64,000 bases of DNA from the NCBI GenBank assembly GCA_963799925.1, contig CAWCYZ010000001.1:124001-188000 (forward strand), in the 5' to 3' direction. The stretch's first letter is position 1; each line of letters opens with the position of its first letter. The notes under the pieces were generated by a model, which did no database searches, had not been told where the DNA came from, and was given only the letters and a program-made list of their open reading frames with translations. Shown one piece after another: positions 10,989-22,200 of the stretch. The translations under genes were made by a program, and so were the position numbers. The stretch comes from DATBQN01 sp963799925 (GTDB taxonomy: Bacteria > Acidobacteriota > Thermoanaerobaculia > Multivoradales > UBA5704).

Positions 10989-12765
10989 CGATGCACCCCG
11001 CTCGGTGAGCATTCGCTCGACCTCGGCCGGGGTGAGGCCCTCCAGGCGCGCCAACATACTCTCCAGCCGCGCGGATTCCAATTCCGCCTCGGCCGCCGGG
11101 CGGGCCGCCTCGATCCGCCCGGCGAGGCCGGCGGGGGTCGGCAGCTCGAAGAACCCGGCGAGCGGCATATCGACTCCGAATCGCTGGCGCACGCGGGCGA
11201 GCACCTGGGCGCCGAGGAGCGAGTCGCCGCCGAGGTCGAAGAAGCTGTCGTGGACGCCCACGCGGTCGATCCCCAGGAGGTCCTGCCACATCTCGGTCAA
11301 CGCGCGCTCGAGGTCGCTCGCCGGCGCGGCGTACGGGTTGCGCAGCTTCGGCCGCGCGTGGCGCTCGCCGGGGCGGCCGGCCGGGCCGCCGGCCTCCTCC
11401 ATCACCGGTCCCGGCGCGGGTTGCGGCGAGGCGAGGCGCGCCAGCATCGTCCAGGGGTCGAGCGGCGAGGCGATGAAGCGCGCCGCGAGACCGTAGGCGA
11501 GGAGCTGGTCGAGCGCGGTCCCCGCGTCGAGGTCGGCGACGCCGGCGCCGTCTTCGGCCGTGCCGGCCGCCGCGATCCAGCTCAGGCTCGCCCACTGCGG
11601 CCCGCCGGCCCGCTCCTCCTCGCCGGCCAGGGCCTCCGCCGTCCGGTCGAGAGCGGCCGAGAGGCCGAGCCCCGCTCCGGCGGCCAGGGGGTCGCGCGAC
11701 AGCAGGCGTAGGCAGAGCTCCAGGTCGCGGTCGCCGAGCGCGGCGCGGAGCGCGCCCTGACGGTCGCGGACGGCCGCGAAGCGCCGGTCGTTCTCGCTCG
11801 CCTCCAGTGCCGCGAGGCAAGCCCGCGGCACCGGCTCGGTCCCGTCGAGCTCGCCGACCAGGACGCCGCGCACGGGCCCGAGGCGGGACTCGGCCTCGGC
11901 GAGGATCGCGGCCAGGCGCGCGCCGTCCGCAGGGTCCACGGCATAGACGAGCCGGTCGCCGTGCGGCTCCCCTGGCGGCTCGAGCGGCCTGCCGGGCGCG
12001 CTGGGCTCGATCACCACCAGCTTCGCCGGGACGGTCCGCGCCAGGTGCTCAGCGGCGGCGCGGAGCACCCCATCGAAGCGGCCCAGGGCGACGACCACGG
12101 CGCCGGGCGAGAGGCGCGCGACCGTGGCGCCCGGCTGCGCCGGCGGCACCGGCTCGAAGGACCGCAGCCAGCGCTCGCGCCCGCGATAGGCGACGGCCGC
12201 CGCCTCGGGCCGGCCGCGGTCCGCCGCCGCGAGCTCGCCGACGAGCAGGGACGCCCAGCGGCCGGCGGTCCGCCCGGCCGGCGGCGGGGCGAGGTCGATG
12301 GTGCGGCAGGAGAGCCCCGGAACCTCGCGCGGCAGGACGCTCGGGAGGACGCCGAGCGGCGCGTTCGCCGGATCGAGGGCCTCGACGGCGCTCACCCGCT
12401 CCAGACCGCAGGTGACGATCGTGGCCTCCACCGCCGGCGTCGCGGTCAGCCCCGATCCCGCCCGCACCGCGAGCGACTCGCCGAGGGCCTGCGCCAGGAG
12501 GAGGACGCTGAGGAAGCCCAGGGCCGGCGCCCGCTCGGGGCCGGCCGCGGCTCGCGGAGAAGGAAGGCTCCAGAGATGGACGATCCGCGTCGGCAGCTCC
12601 TCTCCCCGGGCGGTCAGCGCCGCGAGGAGCGCCGCGTAGTCCTCCGGCCGCTCCGGATCGATCGCATACTCGCCCGCGCTGCCCTCGACCCCCGCGAACC
12701 GTGCGCCGGTGCGGACCACCGTGACCGCACAGCCGGCGCTCCGCAGGCGCCCGGCGAGCGCCGAC
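10986..12765 (-). CDS. Gene VI segment 2: psiKR-ACP and tail
   Basis: The structural half of the KR contains PTRIVHLWSL (near 12590). The catalytic half reads ALGRFDGVLRAA and LCLRLLSRDPLAAGAGLGLSAALD (near 11690-11640), without the catalytic Ser, Tyr or Asn. The ACP follows with GGDSLL (near 11230), then a helical tail. Unlike the T-KS-AT part upstream, this region has diverged clearly from gene V, although the ACP is close again. Confidence 0.88.
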
Positions 12766-15700
12766 GCCGATGCCGCCGTGCCCGTCGCCGGGCGCGCCCT
12801 CCGCGAAGAGCAGCCACCGCCCGCCCGACGCCGCGAGCTCGCCCGGACGTGGCGCCGCCGGAGCGGGCGACCGCCGCCACGAGGCGACGTAGAGCCCGCC
12901 GCCGGGGTGCGAGGCGAAGGCCTGGCCGCCGGCTCGCGGGTCGATCAGGTACGGCTTGCGCTCCCAGGCATAGGTCGGCAGCGCCAGCCGGCGGCGGCGC
13001 TCGTGGGCGTAAACCCGCGGCCAGTCGATCCGCACTCCGGCGAGCCACAGCTTGCCCAGCGTCTCCAGGAGCACCGCCCGGTCCGGCCGCCGCTCGTAGA
13101 CCGAGCGCAGCGAGGAGACCGCCACCGGATCGCTCGCCGCCGCCGCCGCAGGGTGCTGCAGGCAGAGAGTCGCCAGGCTCTGGCCCGGTCCGATCTCCAG
13201 CAGCGCCTGCTCCGGCTCGCGCCACAGCTCGGCGACCGCGGCGCCGAAGCGCACCGGCCCGCACATGTGCTCCGCCCAGTAGCCCGGATCGGTCGCCTGC
13301 TCCGCCGCGATCCATCCCCCGGTGACGTTCGACAGATATGGGATGCGCGGCGGATGGAGCTCGATCCGCCGCGCCAGCGCGGTCAGCCCCGCCGCCGCCG
13401 GCAGCAGCATCCGCGAATGAAAGGCGTGCGTCGTGCGCAGGCGCCGCGTGGCGCAGCCCGCCTCTCTCAGGTGCTCCTCGAAGGCGGCGATCGCGTCGAC
13501 CGGACCGGCGACGACCGCCTGGCTCGGACCGTTGACCGCCGCCAGCGAGAGCGCAGCGAAACGATCCGACCGATTGCCCCGATCGGCCCGATCGCCGCTC
13601 AACAGCGGCCCGACCTCGTCCTCCGACAGCGACACCGCGAGCATCGCTCCTTCGGGCAGGGCGTCGATCAGCCGCGCCCGCCCGGCGACCAGACGCAGGG
13701 CGTCCTCGAGCGACATCACCCCGGAGATCCACGCCGCGACGTACTCGCCCAGGCTGTAGCCGAGCATCGCCCGCGGCTCGATGCCCCACCCCCGCCAGAG
13801 GCTGGCGAGCGCCGCCTCGACCGCGAAGAGAGCCGGCTGGAGAACCGCGGTGCGGTCGAGCGGCCCCGCCGCGGGCTCGCCGCCGCCGCGCCCGACGAGA
13901 CGGCGGAAGTCGGGTCCTCCCCCGCCGGTTGCCTCTCCCGCAGCCGCCGCACCCCCGCTCAACAGCAGCTCCCGCAGGTCGAGCCCGAGCTCGGGCAGGA
14001 GCGCCTCGGCACAGCGATCGAACGGCTCGCGAAACGCCGGCTCGGCGCGATAGAGACCCGCAGCGAGGCCGGGGTACTGCTCGCCCAGGCCGGAGAACAG
14101 GAAGGCGACCGGCCGCTCGCCGCCGCCGCGCGGCAGCGCGCTCCCCAGCACCCGCCGCGGGTCGCGGCTGCGCAGCGCCGCCGCGGCGTCCTCCCGCCCC
14201 TTCGCCACCACCAGCCGCCGGTGCTCGAAGCCCCGCCGACCGACGTGGAGCGAATAGGCGATGTCGGCCCAGTCCTCGTCCGCCGCGCTGTCGAGATACC
14301 CCGCCAGACGGTCGGTCGCCGCCTCGAGCGCCGCCGCGCTGCGCGCCGACAGCGAGAGCAGCTGCCAGGGCCGGCCCGGCGACGCCGGCTCGCGCGCCGG
14401 CGCCTGCTCGATCACCGCGTGCGCGTTGGTGCCGCCGAGACCGAAGGAGCTCACCCCCGCCCGGCGCGGCGGAACCTCGGCCTCCGCACCGCGCGGCCAG
14501 GCGGTGAGGCGCGACGCGACGTAGAACGGGCTCGACGCGAAGTCGATCGCCGGGTTCGCGCGCTCGTAATGGAGCGACGGCGGGATCTCCCCATGCTCGA
14601 CCGCCAGCACCGCCTTGATGAACCCCGCCACCCCCGCCGCCGCCCCGGTGTGGCCGACGTTCGACTTGACCGAGCCCAAGGCGCAGAAACCCACCCCCGC
14701 GGTGCCCGGATTGCCCGGACCCCCGGCGCGAAACGCCCGGGTCAACGCCGCCACCTCGATCGGATCGCCGATCGGCGTCGCGCTGCCGTGCGCCTCGACG
14801 TAGCCCACGCTCGCCGGAGACACCCCCGCCAACGCCTGCGCCTCCGCGATCACCTCCGCCTGACCCTCCTCCGACGGCGCCATGAAACCGATCTTCGACG
14901 AACCGTCGTTGTTGATCGCCGTGCCCTTGAGCACCGCGTGCACCGGATCGCCGTCGGCGAGCGCCGCGGCGAGCCGCTTGAGCACCACCACCCCTACGCC
15001 GTCGCCCCCCACCGTGCCCCCAGCGCCCGCGTCGAACGCCCGGTTGTGCCCGTCCGCAGAGGAGGTACCCCCCTCCTGGTACAGGTAGCCGGCACGCTGC
15101 GGGAACTGGATCGTCACACCCCCGGCGAGCGCCAGATCGCACTCGCCGCCGAGCAGCGCCTGGGCCGCCAGATGGATGGCGACGAGCGACGTCGAGCACG
15201 CCGTCTGCACCGCCAGCGCCGGACCCCGCAGGTTCAGCTTGTAGGAGACGCGGCTCGCCAGGAAGTCCTTGTCGTTGCCAAGGACGATGTCCATTCCCCC
15301 CTCCTCCCCCGCCGCCAGGCTGCGGAACCCATAGGTGTTCATCCCGCCGCCCGCGTAGACCCCCACCCGCAGACGCTCCGCACGCCGCCCGTCCCGCGGC
15401 GCCGTCGAGGTGCCGGCGCCGGCGCCGCCGTAGCCGGCGCGCTCGAGCGCCTCCGCCGCGACCTCCAGAAAGGCCCGGTGCTGCGGGTCGATGCGCTTGG
15501 CCTCGCGCGGGCTGACGTCGAAGAACGCCGCGTCGAAGAGCTCCGCCCCTTCGAGGACGCCGCTCGCCGCCACGTAACGAGGATCGGCGATCAGGGCCGG
15601 ATCCAGCCCCGACGACGCCAGCTCCTCGGGCGAGAAGAACGAGATCGACTCGACCCCGTCGCGCAGGTTCCGCCAGAACTCCTCGAGGTCGGCGGCGCCC

Positions 15701-18700
15701 GGGAAGCGGCAGGCCATGCCGACGACCGCGATGTCGCGCCAGCCGACCTCCCGCGCCAGAGCCGTGCGCCCCGCCGGGATGGCGAGGGGCGCCGGCGCCT
15801 CGCCGCCGGCCCGCCGCGCGAAGAGATGGCCGGCGAGCGCGCCGACGCTCGGATACTTGAAGAGGTCGAGGAGCGCCACCTCCTCACCCAGCCGTTCGCG
15901 CAGCTTGCTCTGCACCTCGACGAGGAGCAGCGAGTGGCCGCCGAGGTCGAAGAAGCTGTCGTTCGCCCCCACCCGCTCGACCCCCAACACCTCCTGCCAG
16001 ACGCCCGCGACCGCGCGCTCGACCTCCGACCGCGGCGCCACGAACTCGGCCGCCCCGGCGCGGCGTCCCTCCGGCGCGGGCAGGGCGGCGCGGTCGAGCT
16101 TGCCGCTCGCCGTGATCGGCAGGGCCGCGAGCGGCACGAAGGCCGCCGGCAGCATGAACTCGGGGAGGCGGCCGCGGAGATGCGCCCGGAGCGCCGGGAT
16201 CAGCTCCTCCGGCGCCGTCCCCGCGGCGTCGCGGGCCGGCACGAAGTAGGCGACGAGGCGGTCCGTCCCCCACAGGGCGACCGCGGCACGATCGACCTCC
16301 GAGTGCCCGGCGAGCGCCGCCTCGATCTCCCCCAGCTCGATGCGGTAGCCGCGCACCTTCACCTGGCCGTCGGCGCGACCGAGGAACTCGAGCTCGCCCG
16401 CCGGCAGCCAGCGCCCGAGGTCGCCGGTGCGATACAGGCGAGTCCCCGGCTCGGCCGCGAATGGATCGGGCAGGAAGCTCTCGGCCGTCCTCTCCGCCCG
16501 GTCGAGATAGCCGCGGGCGACGCTGCCGCCGCCCAGGAAGATCTCGCCCGCGACGCCGATCGGCGCCGGCTCCCAGCCGTCGAGCACATAGATCCGCGCC
16601 CCCGGAACCGGCCGGCCGGCCGGCACGCTCCGCCGGACGGGACCCACCGGCCAGGCGCTGGCGAAGATGCTCGCCTCGGTCGGCCCGTAGAGGTTGACCA
16701 GGCGCCGTCCCGCCGACCATCGCCGGGCGAGCTCCGGCGGGCAGGCCTCGGCGCCGACGGCGAGCACGCGGAGGTCGGGGAGATCGGCGTCCCCGAGCGT
16801 CGCCAGGACCGACGGGGTGAGAAAGGCCGCGGTGATCTGCCGCTCGCGGAGCTCCATCGCGAGCTCGGCGCCCGACAGCGGTCCACCCCTCGGCAGGCAG
16901 AGGCAGGCGCCGGCGGCGAGCGCCGTGAACAGCTCGAGCGCCGAGGCATCGAAGGAGAGCGAGGCGAGCTGCAGCATGCGGTCGCCCGGCGCCAGCCCGT
17001 AGAGCTCCGCCGCCGCACGCACCGTCTGCACGACGCCGGCGTGGGTCGCCGCCACCCCCTTCGACCGTCCCGTCGAGCCCGAGGTGTAGATGACATAGGC
17101 GAGGTTCTGGGGTCCGGCGCTCCTGGAGAGGGCGGAGGCGGGCGCGGGCGTCCGAGGCGGCGGATCGACAGGCGTGTCGTCCGCGGCGAGGGGCATGACG
17201 TGGATCGGCCGGCGCGCGGTGTCGAAGGCCCTCGTGGAGGCACGGCCCTCCCCCACCAGCAGCACGGAGAGGCCGCTGTCGGCGATCATGAAGTCGAGCC
17301 GCTCGCGCGGGTAGGCCGGGTCGAGAGGCACGTAGGCGCCTCCCGCCCCGAGGACGCCGAGGACCGCGACCACCATCGCCGCCGAACGCTCGACGCAGAT
17401 GCCCACCCGCGCCTCGGGACCGACGCCCGCCGCCCGCAGGCGATCGGCGAGGCGGCGGGCGCGGCGGGCGAGCTCGCCATAGGTCACCGGCTCGCCATCT
17501 GCGAGAAGCGCCGGAGCCTCGGGCATCACCCGCGCCCAGACCTCGAAGGGCTCGTGGAGCAACGCGCTGTCGATGGGGCCCGGCGCCGCGCTGCCGCTCC
17601 ATTCGAAGAGGAGCTGCGCGCGCTCGGCCGCGGGGAGGAGCGGCAGGCGCGAGAGCGGCGCTCCCGGATCGGCGGCGATGCCGGCGAGCAGGGCCTCGAA
17701 GCCGGCGACGAGGCGGCGGGCCGTCGCCGCGTCGAAGAGGTCGGCGCGATAGGTGAGCGATCCGGAGAGACCCTGCTCCGAGTCGCCGGCCGAGAGCGCG
17801 AGGTCGAACTTGGCGGTATGGCTCGGCAGATCGAGCGGGGCGAAGGCGAGGCCCGGCACCTCGAGCGCGTGGTCCGGCGCGTTCTGCAGAGTGCACATCA
17901 CCTGGAAGAAAGGCGCATGCGCGAGGCTCCGCTCCGGGTTCAGCTCCTCGACGAGCTTCTCGAACGGCAGCTCCTGGTGGGCGAAGGCCTCGAGCGCCGT
18001 CTGTCGCACGCGCGCCAGGAGCCGGTGGAACGGCGGATCGCCGGAGAGGTCCGTGCGCAGCACCAGGGTATTGACGAAGAAGCCGATCAGCCCCTCGAGC
18101 TCTGCCCGGTCGCGCCCGGCCACCGTGGTGCCGACCGCGAGGTCGGCCTCGCCGCTCAGCCGGGAGAGGAGGGCCTGAAGGGCGGCGACAACGACCATGA
18201 AGAGCGTCGCCCCCTCGCGACGCGCCAGCGCTCTGATGCGCGCGGTCGCGCCGGCGGGCAGCGCCAGCGCCGCCGTCCCGCCGTCCGCTCGCTGCACCGC
18301 CGGCCGCGGCCGGTCCGTCGGCAGGGCGAGCGGCGGCGGCGGCTCGCTCAGCTTCTCCCGCCAGTAGGCGACGAGCTTCTCGAGCTCCTCGCCCTGCAGG
18401 ATCTCGCGCTGCCATTGGGCGTAATCGGCATAGCCGATCGGCAGCTCGGAAAGGGGCGACGGCGCGCCGGTCGCGAAGGCCGGGTAGAGCCGCGTCACCT
18501 CCTGCACCAGGATGCCGCTCGACCAGGCGTCGGAGGCGATGTGGTGCATGGTGATCACCAGGGCGTGCTCGGCTGGCGCGGCGATCGGGCTCAGGCGGAG
18601 CAGCAGCGCCCGCACCAGCGGTCCGCGGGCGAGGTCGAACGGGCGGTCGGATTCCTCGCTGAGTCGGCGGCGCGCCTCCTCCTCCCGCCGACCGGGAAGC

Positions 18701-19083
18701 GCCGCCAGGTCCACCACCGGCAGCGCGAACGGCGACGGCGGATCGACGATCTGGACCAGCCGGCCGCCGCTCGCGGCATCGGCCGCGAAGCGCGTGCGCA
18801 AGGCCTCGTGACGGCGGACGATCTCGGTGAGGACCGCGGCGAGGACCGCCGCCGAGAGCTGACCGCAGAGGCGCACGCCGGCCGGGACGTTGTAGATGGC
18901 GCTCTCCGGCGCCAGACGATCGAGGAACCACAGCCGCTCCTGAGCGAAGGAGAGCGGCACCCTGCCGAGCGGCCGCGGCAACCGCCGGATCTCCTGCCCG
19001 CCGGTGGCGCGCTTCTTCTCCTTCAGCCGCTCGGCGAGCGCCAGGAGCTTGTTCGCCTCGAGCTTGATCACCCAGTTCGACAT
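10986..19083 (-). CDS. Gene VI: hybrid NRPS-PKS, C-A-T-KS-AT-psiKR-ACP
   Basis: Same architecture as gene IV and a paralogue of the second half of gene V. I chose ATG 19083 (MSNWVIKLEANKLLALAERL) because C-domain homology begins about 40 residues later; the TTG 24 codons upstream has no support. Its leader differs from the LSPxxRxLL leaders of the other C-first proteins and may use another docking mode. One frame change near 12765 interrupts the structural half of the KR. The gene V copy shows the intact reading there (LGSALAERLRSAGC). The TAG stop is two bases from the GTG start of gene VII. The tail is LEGLTPAEVERMLTERG. Confidence 0.92.
12765..19083 (-). CDS. Gene VI segment 1: C-A-T-KS-AT
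   Basis: The C domain has HHIASDAWSSG (near 18540), where the usual Gly after Asp is Ala. A domain with YTSGSTGRSKG (near 17080), NLYGPTEAS (near 16680) and GKLDRAALP (near 16095). The pocket reads D-A-L-F-A-G-L-I-F, one change (second position) from the gene V A2 pocket. Carrier GGHSLL (near 15935). KS with ACSTSL (near 15195), VEAHGSA (near 14790) and KSNVGH (near 14665). AT with GYSLGEY (near 13757) and HAFH (near 13422), malonyl type. From about 16500 down to 12941 this segment is nearly identical to gene V. Confidence 0.9.
12941..16500 (-). repeat. Near-identical direct repeat, copy 2 (gene VI)
   Basis: About 3.56 kb covering the end of the A domain, the carrier, the KS and the AT of gene VI. 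It matches 21195-24756 at a constant offset of 8251-8256 bases. I count roughly fifteen amino-acid differences in about 1170 residues. Differences include single substitutions, a 6-base GGCGCC unit (GAG versus GAGAG) and one Gly codon. Beyond both ends the two modules remain related but diverge abruptly. Confidence 0.9.
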
Positions 19084-19222
19084 CGCGGATGGGATACCTC
19101 GAACGCTTTCATACGGCGGAGGCGGCACGCCACGAGGGGTGTCCCACGCCCTCAAGGTGCCCTCGGCCGGCCGCCGCGCGCCCGGCGCGGGCGATGCAGG
19201 CCGGGGCGAACGCCGGCTCTCG
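19084..19222. other. 139 bp gap between genes V and VI
   Basis: Non-coding apart from an in-frame upstream extension of gene VI that would need a TTG start at 19155. A GC-rich inverted stretch near 19170-19195 could fold but has no T-run. A GAGG lies about 13 bases before the gene VI ATG, rather far for a ribosome site. I see no convincing promoter. Confidence 0.5.
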
Positions 19223-22200
19223 CTACGACGCTCCCCGGTCGGCGAGCATCCGTTCGACCTCCTCCGGCGAGAGGTCTTCCAGGCGCTCCAGCATCCGTTC
19301 CAACCGGGTCGACTCGGCCTCCGCCTCTCCGGCCGGCCTGGCCGCCTCGATCCGCCCGGCGAGGCCGGCGGGGGTCGGCAGCTCGAAGAGCCCGGCGAGC
19401 GGCACGTCCACGCCGAAGCGCTCGCGCACGCGGGTCACCACCTGAGTGCCGAGGAGCGAATCGCCGCCGAGGTCGAAGAAGCTGTCGTGGATGCCCACCT
19501 GATCGATCCCCAGGAGGTCCTGCCATATCTCGGCCAACTGGCGCTCGAGGTCGTTCGACGGCGAGACGTAAGGGTTGCGCAGCTTCGGCCGCGCGTGGCG
19601 CCCGACGGCGCCGCCCGCCGGCGCGGCGGCCTCTTCCGCCATCGCCGTGGGCTCTGCCCCGCGCGCCAGCGCCAGCCACGGATCGAGCGGCGAGGCAATG
19701 AACCGCGCGGCGGGCCCGTACTCGAGGAGCCGGTCGAGCGCGGCACCCAGAGCGATGCCGGCTGAACCTTCGAGGCTCTCGCCCGCCGCATCGACCCCGG
19801 ACGCCGCCATCCCGCCGAGGCTCGTCCACGGCGCTCCGCCGGCCCGCTCCGTGTCGCCGGCCACGGCCTCCGCCATGAGGTCGAGCGCCGCCGAGAGGCC
19901 GTCCCCTGGCCCGGCCGCCAGCGGGTCGCGAGGCAGCAGGCGGAGGCAGAGCTCCAGATCTCGCGCCCCCAAGGCCGTGCGTAGAGCCGCCTCGCGCCCG
20001 CGCACCAGCGCAAAGCGCCGGTCGCACTCGCTCGCCGCGAGCGCCGCGAGCGGCGCTCGCGGCACCGGATCGGAGCCGTCCAGCTCCCCCACCAGCACGC
20101 CGCGCACGGGCCCGAGCCGGGTCTCGATCTCGGCGAGGATCTCGGCCAAGCCTGCCCCGCCGTCCGCGAGGTCCAGGGCATAGCTCAGGACGTCGGGCAT
20201 CGGCTCCGCCCGGCTTTCCGCCGGCGGCTCGATCACCGCGAGCCTCGCCTTCGCCCCTCCCTCCAGGTGCTCGGCGGCGGCGCGGAGGTCTCCCGCGAAG
20301 CGGCCGAGAGCGACGACGGCGCCGTCCTGCCAGAGCCGTGGCGCGCCGTCGGCTTTCGCCGGTACCGGCTCGAAGGCCCGCGTCCAGCGCTCGCGCCCGC
20401 GATAGGCGACGGCGGCCTGCTCGCGCCGCCCGCGATCCGCCGCCGCGAGCTCGCCGGCGAGCACGGCGGGCAGTCGATCGTCGAGGCGATCGTTCATCCG
20501 GCCGCCGGGGAGCGCGAGGTCGATCGTGCGGCAGACGAGCCCCGGGACTTCCCGCGGCAGCACGCTCCGCACGGCGGCGAGCGGCGCGCTCGCCGGATCG
20601 AGGGCGTCGGCGGCGCTCACCCGCTCGAGGCCGTGGGTGACGATCACGGCCTCCATCGCCGGCGGCACGGGCAGCCCCGATGCCGCCCGCGCCGCGAGCA
20701 CCCCGCCGAGCGCCCGCGCGAGAAGGAGGAGGCTATGGAAGCCGAGCTCGAGCGAACGCTCGAACCCGCTCGGCTCCGGCGAGCCGAGGCTCCAGAGATG
20801 GACGATCCGCGTGGGCAGGTCCTCTCCCCTCGCGGTCAAGGCGGCGAGGAGCGCCGCGTAATCTTCCGGCCGCCCCGGATGAATGCCGTATTCGGGTGCG
20901 TTCGCCTCGTCTCCGGCCGCCGCGAACTGCTCGCCGGCGCGGAGCACCGCGACCGCACAGCCGGCGCTCCGCAGGCGCTCGGCGAGCGCCGAGCCGAGCC
21001 CGCCGTGCCCGTCGCCGGGCGCGCCTTCCGCGAAGAGCAGCCATCGACCGCCGGCCGCCGCGAGCTCGCCCGGACGCGGTGCCGCCGGTGCGGGCGACCG
21101 CCGCCACGAGGCGACGTAGAGCCCGCCGCCGGCGACGGCTGATGCAGCGGAACGGCTCTCGCTCGCCGCGCCGGCCCCCGGCTCGCCCCCTGGCTCGATC
21201 AGGTACGGCTTGCGCTCCCAGGCATAGGTCGGCAGCGCCAGCCGGCGGCGGCGCTCGTGGGCGTAAACCCGCGGCCAGTCGATCCGCACTCCGGCGAGCC
21301 ACAGCTTGCCCAGCGTCTCCAGGAGCACCGCCCGGTCCGGCCGCCGCTCGTAGACCGAGCGCAGCGAGGAGACCGCCACCGGATCGCTCGCCGCCGCCGC
21401 CGCAGGGTGCTGCAGGCAGAGAGTCGCCAGGCTCTGGCCCGGTCCGATCTCCAGCAGCGCCTGCTCCGGCTCGCGCCACAGCTCGGCGACCGCGGCGCCG
21501 AAGCGCACCGGCCCGCACATGTGCTCCGCCCAGTAGCCCGGATCGGTCGCCTGCTCCGCCGTGATCCACCCCCCGGTGACGTTCGATAGATACGGGATGC
21601 GCGGCGGATGGAGCTCGATCTGCCGCGCCAGCGCGGTCAGCCCCGCTGCCGCCGGCAGCAGCATCCGCGAATGAAAGGCGTGCGTCGTGCGCAGCCGCCG
21701 CGTGGCGCAGCCCGCCTCTCTCAGGTGCTCCTCGAAGGCGGCGATCGCGTCGACCGGACCGGCGACGACCGCCTGGCTCGGACCGTTGACCGCCGCCAGC
21801 GAGAGCGCGGCGAAACGATCCGACCGCTCGCCCCGATCGCCCCGATCGCCGCTCAACAGCGGCCCGACCTCGTCCTCCGACAGCGACACCGCGAGCATCG
21901 CTCCTTCGGGCAGAGCGTCGATCAGCCGCGCCCGCCCGGCGACCAGACGCAGGGCGTCCTCGAGCGACATCACCCCGGAGATCCACGCCGCGACATACTC
22001 GCCCAGGCTGTAGCCGAGCATCGCCCGCGGCTCGATGCCCCACCCCCGCCAGAGGCTGGCGAGCGCCGCCTCGACCGCGAAGAGAGCCGGCTGGAGAACC
22101 GCGGTGCGGTCGAGCGGCCCCGCCGCGGGCTCGCCACCGCGCCCGACGAGACGGCGGAAGTCGGGTCCTCCCCCGCCGGTTGCCTCTCCCGCAGCCGCCG

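Noticed and set aside
19083..19155. Upstream TTG start for gene VI
   Set aside because: The 24 extra residues are Pro/Arg-rich and unlike any leader; the ATG at 19083 gives a helical leader close to the C domain.
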